From Lachnospiraceae bacterium V9D3004 (GTDB lineage: Bacteria; Bacillota; Clostridia; Lachnospirales; Lachnospiraceae): 64,000 nucleotides of DNA. This document shows, one piece after another, positions 33,939 to 42,829 of this stretch. Each line of letters opens with the position of its first letter. Within the stretch, counting starts at the first letter, position 1. The stretch is from NCBI GenBank assembly GCA_000621985.1, contig JHWW01000009.1:1-64000 (forward strand), written 5' to 3'. The position numbers and the translations under genes are program-made. A model generated the notes under the pieces. That model worked only from the letters and a program-made list of their open reading frames with translations. It did not search any database and had not been told where the DNA came from.

Positions 33939-35399
33939 ATGAAATCAAATAAAACCGCTATTCTTACTTCTCTGCTCACAATATTCTCTCTTCTCGGAGT
34001 TATGTTATTGCAGCTGGTAGTAAGAGTTAATGCCATAAAAGATAATTATACTTTATATACATGCATATTTATTGGAATAATGGCGCTTATAATTTTATTT
34101 GCATATGTGTTCAAAGGCACATCTTCAAAGAAAAAGAAGCCGTCATTTAATTATCCCATGCTTATATCATGGGTCTTAATGTGTATTCTTATGCTTGTTT
34201 CCGATATAACGGTGTTCAAACAGTACTGGTTCTTAAGCCTGATCCTGTTAGTCTTGTTCACCGGTCTTTTCTTTGTGCTCGGAAGATACACGATCGATCA
34301 GAGAGACAGGCTGTGGAGACTGTTCGTTATAGCGATCGAGATCGCATTTCTTGCCGCTACGGTATTCTGTTTTCTGTTCCGTCCGTACACTGTTGGTATA
34401 AGATATTCGGGGCTCTCCGCCAATCCGAATGTATACGCAATGTTCCTTATATCAGTATGGATCTGTATAATCACGAGATTTGAGATAATGGTGAACAATA
34501 AGAAAGCTGTTGCATCGGCACTCATACCGGGAATTGAATTCGGAACGGCTTTGTTCTTTTTGTATATGACAGGTGCAAGGACTTCATTTGCCGCCATATT
34601 CGTTGTTACTCTTATATGGATCATATTCAGATTCTACTACACACGCAAAGAAAAAGTTCATGTATTAAAATATACTCTTACGGCTATAGGTGGTGCAATA
34701 CCCGCTTTCATACTGTCATATGTGCTTCTGTCAACCGTTCCCGGGATCATAGGACACCCGGTAGAATTCGAGCGTGACAGGATGTTCACGGCACTTGAAT
34801 ATGAAGATACAACATGTTACGCCGCAGAAGAGAGCGCAGATACAGCTGAAGACGCTGTTACAGGTCAGCTTGCGGCTGCAGATCAAAATGCCGTTACTGA
34901 TGAAGGTGCCGTCACTGATCAGGGTGTTACCCCTGTTGATGAACTCGACAGCGATTCTTCACTGCTTAACAGGATAAAAAATGTATTCAGGGGAGATTCT
35001 ACTCTTGACACGATGCTTAACGGCAGATTGTCTATATATGAAAGCTACATGAAGAAAATCGATAACAAAGGACATAAGAAGTATAACAAGAAAGTTAATG
35101 GTGAAAATGTTGTAAATGCGCATAATAATGCCCTGCAGATCGCCTATTCTTACGGAAGACCCGCAGGGATATTGTATGTAATAATGACCGTTCTTGCCAT
35201 TATATATTCTGTCAGATTATTCATTACCGACCGTAAAAAGAGAAGTACCGCGATCCTTCCCATGCTGATCGTACTGGCATTCACGATAACTTCGCTCACT
35301 GAATGCATACTCCTTCCGATACAGTCACTTCTCGCATTTGCTTTCTATCTTGCGGTGGGCGAACTTATTAATACAAAATACGATTACAAGTCCAAATAA
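33939..35399 (+). CDS. O-antigen ligase/polymerase-like membrane protein
   Basis: A 486-residue polytopic protein of the Wzy/WaaL type, acting on lipid-linked glycans at the outer face of the membrane. About eleven helices; RYSGLSANPNVYAMFLIS near residue 150 and AHNNALQIAYSYGRPAGILY near 395 are the typical motifs around the large extracytoplasmic loop. That loop (about residues 280-385) holds a low-complexity stretch with repeated AVTDEG/AVTDQG units. The start is uncertain: ATG 33939 has no ribosome site but sits at the predicted transcription start; an ATG five codons earlier overlaps the promoter -10 box. The 3' end overlaps the convergent VanZ gene by 75 bases. With glf nearby, a surface galactan is a plausible product. 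Confidence 0.82.
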   Translation: MKSNKTAILTSLLTIFSLLGVMLLQLVVRVNAIKDNYTLYTCIFIGIMALIILFAYVFKGTSSKKKKPSFNYPMLISWVLMCILMLVSDITVFKQYWFLSLILLVLFTGLFFVLGRYTIDQRDRLWRLFVIAIEIAFLAATVFCFLFRPYTVGIRYSGLSANPNVYAMFLISVWICIITRFEIMVNNKKAVASALIPGIEFGTALFFLYMTGARTSFAAIFVVTLIWIIFRFYYTRKEKVHVLKYTLTAIGGAIPAFILSYVLLSTVPGIIGHPVEFERDRMFTALEYEDTTCYAAEESADTAEDAVTGQLAAADQNAVTDEGAVTDQGVTPVDELDSDSSLLNRIKNVFRGDSTLDTMLNGRLSIYESYMKKIDNKGHKKYNKKVNGENVVNAHNNALQIAYSYGRPAGILYVIMTVLAIIYSVRLFITDRKKRSTAILPMLIVLAFTITSLTECILLPIQSLLAFAFYLAVGELINTKYDYKSK

Positions 35400-35822
35400 A
35401 GCTCCGACAGTATCTATCATGACATCTGTTATCTTCCCTTCTCTTCCTTCGGTAAATAACTGATGTATCTCATCAACAGATGCATAACATATGCATATGA
35501 TAATCGCTGCGATAAATATCTTTCGTATATCCTTTCCCCTGAAAGTGATCATCATCGGAACAGCAAGAAGCATGAATAATACCGCATATTCCGCCATATG
35601 TGCAAGCTTACGCACCGGACCGTGCAATGCCTCTGTGAGATCATCGGACTCTTCTTCTGTAAAGGAATGGAATACATTTATCGCATCTATCACCTCAACT
35701 ATTCCTTCGGTCACCCGAAGACTCAGACCGGATGACTGCTCGCCGCCCGTTCCCGAAAAAACCGATATCACAAGCATCCAGAGAATCGCCGGAATATATG
35801 TTGTGTATAATAACCATTTCAT
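35325..35822 (-). CDS. VanZ family membrane protein
   Basis: A 165-residue protein with four membrane helices. VRKLAHMAEYAVLFMLL near residue 70 and the acidic ASVDEIHQLFTEGREGKITD near residue 115 are the diagnostic VanZ-like blocks. VanZ proteins give low-level teicoplanin resistance in enterococci and are otherwise of unknown envelope function. The gene ends inside the last 75 bases of the opposite-strand polymerase gene, so the two C-termini are encoded on both strands of the same DNA. The glf gene lies 20 bases upstream in the same direction, suggesting co-transcription. Confidence 0.88.
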   Translation of the reverse strand: MKWLLYTTYIPAILWMLVISVFSGTGGEQSSGLSLRVTEGIVEVIDAINVFHSFTEEESDDLTEALHGPVRKLAHMAEYAVLFMLLAVPMMITFRGKDIRKIFIAAIIICICYASVDEIHQLFTEGREGKITDVMIDTVGALFGLVIVFCINKFAHRKIESKCEK

Positions 35823-35842
35823 AGGTCGAAGATCCTTCTTAA

Positions 35843-36940
35843 TCAGTCTCTGTTCATTTTTACAGCTTCAAGCGCTGCTTCGATGATATTATGCATGTCA
35901 TAATATCTGTACATTCCAAGCCTTCCGCCGAATATGACCTTGTCATTTTTGTCGGCAAGCTCCTTATATTTTCTGTATAATTCATTGTTCTTATCGTCAT
36001 TCATCGGATAATAAGGTTCATCGCCGGGCTTCCATGTAGCAGGATACTCTCTAGTTATGACCGTTCTCGGGCCGGTTCCGTATTCAAAGTGCTTATGTTC
36101 GATTATCCTCGTATAAGGTATCTCATACTCGGTATAATTGACTACCGCATTACCCTGATAATTGTCGGTATCAAGCACTTCGGTCTCGAATCTTAAGCTT
36201 CTGTATTCAAGCTGTCCGAAACAGTGATCATAATATTCATCGATCATTCCGGTATATACGACCTTCTTAGCAAGAGCGTCGTAACTCTCCCTGTCGGCAA
36301 GATAATCGCAGTTAGTCCAGACTTCGATTCCTTCAAGCATCTTCTCAACAAGCTTCGTATAACCTCCGATCGGTATTCCCTGATATGTATCGTTGAAATA
36401 ATTGTTATCGTATATCATACGCACCGGGAGTCTCTTTATGATAAATGCCGGAAGTTCCGTCGCTTTTCTGCCCCATTGTTTTTCGGTATAACCCTTGACA
36501 AGCTTTTCGTATATATCGCGTCCCACAAGAGAAAGGGCCTGTTCTTCAAGATTGGCAGGATCTTTTATTCCCGCTTCGGCAATCTGCTCTTCAATCTTCG
36601 CCTTTGCCTCTTCAGGAGTAATGACCCCCCATAATTTATTAAATGTATTCATGTTGAACGGAAGGTTATACAGTTCATCTTTGTATCTGGCAACAGGAGA
36701 ATTGGTGTACCTGTTGAATTCCACAAATGAATTCACGTAATCCCATATTTTTTTGTTGCTGGTATGAAAAATGTGGGCTCCGTATTTATGAACATTGATG
36801 CCTTCAATCTCTTCCGTATACACATTGCCGCCTATATGGGGTCTCTTATCGATCACAAGACAGCTCTTCCCGGCCTTATGCATCTCATGAGCGAACACCG
36901 CGCCAAATAACCCTGCTCCTACTATAAGATAATCATACAT
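35843..36940 (-). CDS. glf: UDP-galactopyranose mutase
   Basis: A 365-residue flavoenzyme converting UDP-galactopyranose to UDP-galactofuranose, the donor for galactofuranose-containing surface glycans. The FAD-binding GAGLFGAVFAHE occurs at residues 7-18, with DKRPHIGGNVYTEEIEGI around 33-50, KQWGRKATELPAFIIKRLPV near 155 and PGDEPYYP near 315. Length and motifs are typical of bacterial Glf. ATG 36940 has AAGGAGG seven bases upstream. An intrinsic terminator of the aldolase gene ends only about 15 bases before this ribosome site, leaving almost no room for a separate promoter. Confidence 0.96.
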   Translation of the reverse strand: MYDYLIVGAGLFGAVFAHEMHKAGKSCLVIDKRPHIGGNVYTEEIEGINVHKYGAHIFHTSNKKIWDYVNSFVEFNRYTNSPVARYKDELYNLPFNMNTFNKLWGVITPEEAKAKIEEQIAEAGIKDPANLEEQALSLVGRDIYEKLVKGYTEKQWGRKATELPAFIIKRLPVRMIYDNNYFNDTYQGIPIGGYTKLVEKMLEGIEVWTNCDYLADRESYDALAKKVVYTGMIDEYYDHCFGQLEYRSLRFETEVLDTDNYQGNAVVNYTEYEIPYTRIIEHKHFEYGTGPRTVITREYPATWKPGDEPYYPMNDDKNNELYRKYKELADKNDKVIFGGRLGMYRYYDMHNIIEAALEAVKMNRD

Positions 36941-36954
36941 GTCATAACCTCCTT

Positions 36955-36996
36955 AGGAAAAAACTGCTTTACGCATAATTCCACGTAAAGCAGTTT
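36955..36996 (-). terminator. Terminator between aldolase and glf
   Basis: AAACTGCTTTACG (36961-36973) and CGTAAAGCAGTTT (36984-36996) form a perfect 13-base-pair stem with a ten-base loop; on the minus strand it is followed by a run of T (to about 36957). It ends just upstream of the glf ribosome site. Confidence 0.88.
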
Positions 36997-37076
36997 AATG
37001 AGCTAATTATATCCTGATTTAACATTCCGGGTAATAACGGCATACAAGCTTTTTCCGGAATATAATTCAGAGATCA

Positions 37077-38045
37077 TCAAGCCTTACCGTCGCTACCAAG
37101 TACGTTCTTAATCTTATGAGCAACCATATCCTTAACAGCCTGACGAGCCGGCTTCAGATACTGACGAGGATCGAAATGATCCGGATGCTCGTTGAAGTAT
37201 TTACGTATTACACCTGTCATTGCAAGACGAATGTCTGAATCGATATTGATCTTACATACAGCAAGCTTAGCAGCTTCACGAAGCTGTGACTCAGGAATTC
37301 CTACTGCATCAGGCATGTTACCGCCATTCTCATTGATCATCTTAACGAATTCCTGCGGAACTGATGATGAACCGTGAAGAACGATCGGGAATCCCGGAAG
37401 TCTCTTGATACACTCTTCAAGAACATCAAAACGAAGTGGCGGCGGAACAAGGATTCCTTCTTCATTTCTTGTACACTGAGCAGCTGTGAACTTGTAAGCG
37501 CCATGTGATGTTCCGATTGCGATAGCAAGTGAATCACATCCTGTTCTGTCAACGAATTCCTGAACCTCTTCAGGTTTTGTATAAGCTTCTTTACCGGCCT
37601 CAACTACTACTTCATCCTCAACACCAGCAAGTGTTCCAAGCTCAGCCTCAACAACTACGCCTTTGTCATGAGCATACTCAACAACCTTCTTGGTGATCTC
37701 GATATTCTCTTCGAATGACTTTGAAGAAGCATCGATCATAACTGATGTGAAACCACCGTCGATACAGCTCTTGCAAAGTTCAAATGAATCACCGTGATCA
37801 AGGTGAAGAGCGATCGGGATATCAGGATTCTCAGCTACAGCTGCTTCAACAAGTTTAACAAGATATGTGTGATTAGCATAAGCACGTGCTCCCTTTGATA
37901 CCTGAAGGATAACAGGACTCTTGAGCTCTCCTGCTGCTTCTGTGATACCCTGAACTATCTCCATGTTATTAACGTTGAATGCGCCGACAGCATATCCGCC
38001 TTTATAGGCTTTCTCGAACATTTCTTTTGTTGTAACTAATGCCAT
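37077..38045 (-). CDS. fba: Class II fructose-bisphosphate aldolase
   Basis: A 322-residue zinc-dependent aldolase cleaving fructose 1,6-bisphosphate to two triose phosphates. The metal-binding HLDHGDS block is near residue 82, VEAELGTLAGVEDEV near 135, the glycine-rich phosphate site GTSHGAYKF near 185 and VLHGSSSVPQEFV near 230. ATG 38045 has AAAAGGAG nine bases upstream; a longer in-frame start is not supported. It follows the phosphofructokinase gene by 91 bases, a gap with a seven-base-pair hairpin (38094-38100/38128-38134) but no U-tract, so the two glycolytic genes are probably co-transcribed. Confidence 0.96.
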   Translation of the reverse strand: MALVTTKEMFEKAYKGGYAVGAFNVNNMEIVQGITEAAGELKSPVILQVSKGARAYANHTYLVKLVEAAVAENPDIPIALHLDHGDSFELCKSCIDGGFTSVMIDASSKSFEENIEITKKVVEYAHDKGVVVEAELGTLAGVEDEVVVEAGKEAYTKPEEVQEFVDRTGCDSLAIAIGTSHGAYKFTAAQCTRNEEGILVPPPLRFDVLEECIKRLPGFPIVLHGSSSVPQEFVKMINENGGNMPDAVGIPESQLREAAKLAVCKINIDSDIRLAMTGVIRKYFNEHPDHFDPRQYLKPARQAVKDMVAHKIKNVLGSDGKA

Positions 38046-38136
38046 AATATCAATCTCCTTTTCATAAAATAATATGTATAACAATTCAGCCTAAGGACTG
38101 CCATTGATTATCATAACAATCCGGTATGCTGAATAA

Positions 38137-39369
38137 TTATGATTCTTTTCTTACAAGGTGAGCCGGAAGTCCGTCTGTGTAAAGAGGTGTAAGTTCACCC
38201 ATGATAAGCGGTCTTGCATATCTCTCAAAGTCATCTGTAAGTCCGCAGCCATCCGGTGTGATCCACTCATCCGGTACCTTTCTCTCAACATTGGCGATAT
38301 CATGAATGTCATGAGCGCTTGTACCGCACTGATACGGATTCTCTCCGTTACGGTCAAGAGTGATCATCATTGCAGTCTTACCTTCATCTGCTGCCTTGAC
38401 AGCATCTGCACCAACCTGGAATGCCTCGTTGATATCTGTGAGTGAAGCGATATGTGTTGCAGCTCTCTGAAGTGTTGAGAACTCGATAGCTCTTGTCTTA
38501 TATCCTGTCTTCTCGGCAATGAGCTCTGCAAGCTTAACAGCTGTTCCCGACATCTGCTTATGTCCGAATGCGTCAACAGCAACTTCTCTGCCGATCTCGC
38601 ATACATAACGTCCGTCAGCGATCTTAACGCCTTCAGATACAGCAATAACTACTGAAGACTTGGAAGCTGCAAGCTCTTTTACCTTGTCTACGAACTTGTC
38701 CATATCGAATACTCTCTCAGGAAGATATATAGCATCAGGTCCTTCACAGTCAACAGTCTTTGAAAGAGCTGCTGCCGCAGTAAGCCATCCTGCGTTACGT
38801 CCCATGATCTCAACTATACATATAGTAGGCTTCTTAGCGCCAAATGATGAGTTGTCACGGATGATCTCCTTAAGCGATGTAGCAATATATTTTGCAGCCG
38901 AACCATATCCCGGGCAATGATCTGTAATAGGAAGATCGTTATCGATCGTCTTCGGAACACCTACGAATCTCTGGCTCTTGCCATGAGCTGCAGCGTAGTC
39001 TGAAAGCATCTTAACCGTATCCATTGAATCATTACCGCCGCAATAGAACAGATATTCAATATCATGCTTCTCCATTACTTCGAAGATCTTCTCATATACT
39101 TCTTCATTTCCTTCAATCTTAGGCATCTTGAATCTGCATGAACCAAGGAATGCAGACGGTGTTCTCTTAAGCATCTCAACTCCCGTTGATGTTGCAAGAT
39201 AATCATCAAGATCACATATTTTGTCCTCAAGAAATCCTTCGATACCATGTACCATTCCGAAAACCTTATCAATTCCAAGCTTCTTAGCCTGTGAATAAAC
39301 ACCTGCAACCGATGAATTGATAACCGCTGTAGGTCCGCCTGACTGGCCGACAACAATATTCTTACCCAT
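38137..39369 (-). CDS. pfp: 6-phosphofructokinase, probably pyrophosphate-dependent
   Basis: A 410-residue glycolytic kinase. The substrate block is VPKTIDNDLPITDHCPGYGSA near residue 140 (lysine before TIDND) and the donor block is FYCGGNDSMDTVK near residue 110. ATP-using enzymes have GGDGS and PGTIDND, while Asp/Asn plus Lys at these places is the established mark of pyrophosphate users, so I predict PPi as phosphoryl donor. EIMGRNAGWLTAA near 190 is also present. ATG 39369 has TGGAGG six bases upstream and a strong promoter at 39426-39454. Aldolase follows. Confidence 0.9.
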   Translation of the reverse strand: MGKNIVVGQSGGPTAVINSSVAGVYSQAKKLGIDKVFGMVHGIEGFLEDKICDLDDYLATSTGVEMLKRTPSAFLGSCRFKMPKIEGNEEVYEKIFEVMEKHDIEYLFYCGGNDSMDTVKMLSDYAAAHGKSQRFVGVPKTIDNDLPITDHCPGYGSAAKYIATSLKEIIRDNSSFGAKKPTICIVEIMGRNAGWLTAAAALSKTVDCEGPDAIYLPERVFDMDKFVDKVKELAASKSSVVIAVSEGVKIADGRYVCEIGREVAVDAFGHKQMSGTAVKLAELIAEKTGYKTRAIEFSTLQRAATHIASLTDINEAFQVGADAVKAADEGKTAMMITLDRNGENPYQCGTSAHDIHDIANVERKVPDEWITPDGCGLTDDFERYARPLIMGELTPLYTDGLPAHLVRKES

Positions 39370-39425
39370 TATTTCTTACCTCCAGTTAATTTGAAATATT
39401 ATATATATTTTCATGCACGGTAGAC

Positions 39426-39454
39426 ATTATAACAAATATGAATCTACATTTCAA
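39426..39454 (-). promoter_or_regulatory. Promoter of the phosphofructokinase-aldolase unit
   Basis: TTGAAA (39454-39449), 17-base spacer, perfect TATAAT (39431-39426) on the minus strand; leader about 50 bases. Confidence 0.7.
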
Positions 39455-39475
39455 CTCAAATTATTCTTAACCGTT

Positions 39476-41575
39476 TCAGATACCGCCATTCCAATTGAAA
39501 CGGTCTATGATCTTCACAAGTTCATTAACCGCATCACGTGCCTCGGTAAGTTTGTTATAGCCTTCATCGTTGGCTTCACGCATCTGTCCCGATCTGCCTG
39601 CTATATCACTTACGCTGTCTGCGGAATTCTCAGCCATCTCATTGATCTCACCGACTGAGGATACGATCTCTTCGATATTCTTCTCAAGGAATTCGGCACC
39701 TTCGCAAACCTTTGACATCGCTTCCATGAAATATTCGGCATCATTCCTGTAATCCGCACCCGAATCGCGGAACATTCCGTAATCACCGAGAACTGTATCT
39801 TCGAGATATCTCATAAGATCAACGATACACTCATTCATGCTCTCAACAGCCGTGTTGACTTCTTCAACTATCGCGCTGATATTATCAACGGTACTCATTG
39901 TCTCAGAAGCAAGCGAGCCTATCTCGTCCGCAACAACCGCAAATCCTCGTCCTGCCTCTCCTGCTCTTGCGGCTTCGATATTGGCGTTGAGTGCGAGAAG
40001 ACTTGTCTGAGATGATATGTTCTTAATATCATCGGTAAGTTCATGAATCCTTGATACAGCTTTTGAACGTTCGATCGCAGCATCACTTTTTTCTTTCATT
40101 ATCTCATACATCTCATGAGTCTTTTCAGTGGATTCATTGCTCCTTATCTCCATGATGTCGGCACGTTCCTGAATCTTCTTCGATTCTTCTTCACTCGAGA
40201 GTGCAAGTCTGTATATATCCTGGGTCTGCATCTTAACCTGTTCAACATTCTGAACGATCTGCTCCGTATTGGCTGTTGCTTCCTGCATTCCCGCAGCAAG
40301 ATCCTCGGTCGCGCCGTTGTTATCATCAGCGATCCTGTTATTGTTCATCATTATGTTGTCAAGATTCTCGATACTGATATTAAGTGTATTCTGTACCTCT
40401 TTGAAAGAATCAACCATGTTGCGGAATGTATTACGCATACCATGTACTCCCGCAGCCATTCTTCCTATCTCATCCTTCTGCTTCATAAGCTTCTCGGAAC
40501 TGCCTGTAGTATTAAGATCAAGTCTTGCCGTACGTTCTATGATATCGGTAAGCTTACTGATCGGTTTTGCAAGTCCGTTACCTATGAATATACTGATCAT
40601 GATACTTATCACACAGGCGGCAGCGATGGAACCGAGCACGATTATGATAAGTTTATATGTATCGGCAAATATCTCGCTCTTCGGCGCAGTAAGCACAAGT
40701 TTCATTCCATTTGCTATGGTCGTGGACACAAGCATCTTCTTTGTCTTGTCATACGAATATTCGAACACAGACTTATCTTCACTGTCATCATTAAGATATG
40801 TATCGATTCCGGCTAACGAAGGATCGGCATCGGAAAGAGCGGTTCCCGCTTCAAGCGTACCATGATGAAGCACGGTTCCGTCTCCCTTTACAAGCATTCC
40901 GTATCCGGAGTCAAATATACTGATCGAATCAACCGGATCGGTAAGCTGTGTGAAAGCAATATCCATTCCTGCGATACCTATTGATGTTCCGTCGGAAGAA
41001 TAGAGCGGAACGACATATGATATCATGTATACATTGATATTACTGTTAAGATACGGATCCATCCATATCGGTGCTTTATTGTTAACCGGTATATAATACC
41101 AGCCCACATGTTCAAGATCATCAGCACTGTACATTGAAAAATCGGTTGGCGTAACCGCAGTGAAAGGATCCGTCAGATTATCCCTTGTAAGGAAACATCC
41201 TGAAGTCGGATTACTGTATTCGGGGTTGTATCTTATATAACTTGTAATAGCACCTTCCGTCTGTTCAGAGAATTTGAACACAAGATCAAGGATCTCTGCA
41301 GTAAAGAAGTCCGCATAACTCTTGTCTGTAAAGAACTTATCCTTGTCAAGTTTTGAATTGACTACTTCCGCAAGAATGTTAACGGATTGTTCAACCTTAA
41401 GAATTACCGAATCCATGTCGTTGGCGATCGCTTCGGAACGACTCATCATATTGGTCTCCGAGTCGTGTTCGGTTATCGACATAGAATTGGTGATTGACAG
41501 AATTCCTACCATTGCTGCCGTAATAAGAGAACAGACAACAATTCCAAGTGTGATCTTAACACGTATCGTTTTCAT
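39476..41575 (-). CDS. Methyl-accepting chemotaxis protein with dCache-like sensor
   Basis: A 699-residue transmembrane receptor: first helix at residues about 7-29, a 270-residue extracellular dCache-like domain ([20 protein letters not shown] near 150, [13 protein letters not shown] near 205), second helix at about 308-332, HAMP domain and a long cytoplasmic coiled coil. The signalling tip [20 protein letters not shown] lies near residue 535. It lacks a C-terminal CheR pentapeptide. No che or flagellar genes occur in the window; the receptor may act with a chemosensory array elsewhere, possibly on pili. ATG 41575 has AAAGGA upstream and a strong promoter. Confidence 0.93.
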   Translation of the reverse strand: MKTIRVKITLGIVVCSLITAAMVGILSITNSMSITEHDSETNMMSRSEAIANDMDSVILKVEQSVNILAEVVNSKLDKDKFFTDKSYADFFTAEILDLVFKFSEQTEGAITSYIRYNPEYSNPTSGCFLTRDNLTDPFTAVTPTDFSMYSADDLEHVGWYYIPVNNKAPIWMDPYLNSNINVYMISYVVPLYSSDGTSIGIAGMDIAFTQLTDPVDSISIFDSGYGMLVKGDGTVLHHGTLEAGTALSDADPSLAGIDTYLNDDSEDKSVFEYSYDKTKKMLVSTTIANGMKLVLTAPKSEIFADTYKLIIIVLGSIAAACVISIMISIFIGNGLAKPISKLTDIIERTARLDLNTTGSSEKLMKQKDEIGRMAAGVHGMRNTFRNMVDSFKEVQNTLNISIENLDNIMMNNNRIADDNNGATEDLAAGMQEATANTEQIVQNVEQVKMQTQDIYRLALSSEEESKKIQERADIMEIRSNESTEKTHEMYEIMKEKSDAAIERSKAVSRIHELTDDIKNISSQTSLLALNANIEAARAGEAGRGFAVVADEIGSLASETMSTVDNISAIVEEVNTAVESMNECIVDLMRYLEDTVLGDYGMFRDSGADYRNDAEYFMEAMSKVCEGAEFLEKNIEEIVSSVGEINEMAENSADSVSDIAGRSGQMREANDEGYNKLTEARDAVNELVKIIDRFNWNGGI

Positions 41576-41614
41576 GATTACATCCTTTCTTTCGTATATG
41601 TTTTATCACACTTG

Positions 41615-41643
41615 ATTATATCTCAAAATATTAAAGCGTTCAA
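41615..41643 (-). promoter_or_regulatory. Promoter of the chemoreceptor gene
   Basis: TTGAAC (41643-41638), 17-base spacer, perfect TATAAT (41620-41615) on the minus strand. This is a sigma-A, not a sigma-28, promoter. Confidence 0.7.
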
Positions 41644-41705
41644 CTTGATTTTTAACCGGTGACCGGGGTAACGAACAATCACTATATTATATATACATAA
41701 CGAAA

Positions 41706-41749
41706 GGGCCGCGGATAAATCTATAATTCATTAGGATTATCCGTGACCC
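41706..41749 (-). terminator. Stem-loop after the unknown coiled-coil gene
   Basis: Bases 41706-41718 (GGGCCGCGGATAA) pair with 41737-41749 with one mismatch and one G-U pair. On the minus strand only TTTCGTT follows; on the plus strand ATTTTT follows a little later. Probably a terminator for the gene ending at 41791. Confidence 0.6.
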
Positions 41750-41790
41750 CGTCCATTTTTCCCTGTTTGATTCCACTTCCACCTGTGGGC

Positions 41791-42438
41791 TTATACCCTT
41801 GATTCATATAATGATCTCACCTCTCCCTGACTGTCAGTGTATTCCGCATGTGCCGAATAGTTGCAATTGTCATATACCTTCTGCGATATCTTCGTATGTA
41901 CTTTCTCCGTCTCTTCAGTCTGAAGCCTTGAATACATACCGTTCCTTGCGAACTGATACCATACATCGTAATACGTTGCCTGAAGCACATCCCTGTCGGG
42001 ATCTTTCTCATCAATATTGAGTTGTGCTTCTTCGTATGCCATCTCGGCTTCTCTTCTTGTGCGGGCATTTTTGAGTTTTTCTTCGAGTATCGCGCGTTTC
42101 ATCTTCATGCGCATTGCGTGAAGATAGGTGTCAGGGTCGTGATTCTTGAGGTAATTAAGCTCTTCTGCCGTCAGTTTCTTGCCGGCCTTATACTTTTTAT
42201 AAATGTTGTTAATGTATTCCGTCTTCTCATTCTCCGATACACTTTTGATCCCGGCGGATAATTCATCAACAAAGCATCTGATAGTACGGCCGTTCTTTTC
42301 GCCTGCCGTTTCTTTATCCTTACGGTAATAATCCGAAAAGCTGTCCTTATAAGTAAGGTTTTCAAATTTTTTACGGTTGAATACTTTTTTATTCTCATCG
42401 CTGATCCTGCGAGCGATCGCTACAGATACATTATTCAT
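41791..42438 (-). CDS. Uncharacterised charged, helical protein
   Basis: A 215-residue soluble protein, not assigned to a named family. It is rich in Lys, Glu, Arg and Tyr and predicted mainly helical, with a central coiled-coil stretch (about residues 90-150). A block around residues 85-115 (LTAEELNYLKNHDPDTYLHA) looks like a conserved family core; I recall similar short proteins in Lachnospiraceae but no function. No signal peptide, membrane segment or cysteine pair. Start ATG 42438 has a GGGGGA site seven bases upstream; a 32-codon N-terminal extension lacks one. It stands alone between the chemoreceptor and a large gap. Confidence 0.65.
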   Translation of the reverse strand: MNNVSVAIARRISDENKKVFNRKKFENLTYKDSFSDYYRKDKETAGEKNGRTIRCFVDELSAGIKSVSENEKTEYINNIYKKYKAGKKLTAEELNYLKNHDPDTYLHAMRMKMKRAILEEKLKNARTRREAEMAYEEAQLNIDEKDPDRDVLQATYYDVWYQFARNGMYSRLQTEETEKVHTKISQKVYDNCNYSAHAEYTDSQGEVRSLYESRV

Positions 42439-42627
42439 ACTTATCCCCCTTTCCGACCATTCGAAGTCATTAATATCGTTGGAATATTGGTAGTTCGCAT
42501 CCCGTTTTTTATCGTTACGCGTTGGTAAACACATTTATCCTGTAAGATATATCGGAGAGTTTGGTCAAAATGTTAATACTTTTTGGTGGATTTTTTGAAA
42601 AAATCTGAAAATTATGTACCAAAAGAA

Positions 42628-42658
42628 GGTTTCGTGTGTGCAAATTTGCACCGAAACC
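42628..42658. repeat. Long palindrome GGTTTCG...CGAAACC
   Basis: GGTTTCG (42628-42634) pairs with CGAAACC (42652-42658), and the interior GTGCAAATTTGCAC (42638-42651) is itself a perfect palindrome; only TGT at 42635-42637 is unpaired. No T-tract follows on either strand. It may be a regulator site or the core of a small structured RNA. Confidence 0.6.
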
Positions 42659-42763
42659 AGATGTTGCGAGATTATTACCACATATAATATAGGATTTCGC
42701 ATCCTTAGCGGAGCATTCCTTGTGTATAGGAAATGCTATGTAATATCCTACGTAAAAAGAAAT

Positions 42764-42806
42764 ATATCCTTCCATCTGACAATTATATCGTCCGATGAAA
42801 GGATAT
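42764..42806 (-). terminator. Terminator of the Nudix gene
   Basis: ATATCCTT (42764-42771) pairs with AAGGATAT (42799-42806), continued by CATC/GATG and GAC/GTC with two mismatches, around a nine-base loop. On the minus strand it is followed by ATTTCTTTTT. Confidence 0.75.
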
Positions 42807-42829
42807 AGTTTAGCTGCTGTTTTGATTAA

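Larger units (their letters stand above)
42439..42829. other. 391-base intergenic region with two strong hairpins
   Basis: AT-rich DNA between two minus-strand genes. It contains a long imperfect palindrome (42628-42658) and the terminator of the Nudix gene (42764-42806). A possible -35 TTGACC lies near 42560 but no good -10 follows at 17 bases. No small gene with a ribosome site was seen. Confidence 0.6.

Noticed and set aside
38094-38134. Hairpin between phosphofructokinase and aldolase genes as a terminator
   Set aside because: Only seven base pairs around a 27-base loop and no U-tract.
42540-42590. TCCGATAT upstream of the unknown helical gene, also sigma-28-like
   Set aside because: The -35 part is only a partial match (TAAC or TTAA); one weak site is not enough to claim a flagellar regulon.
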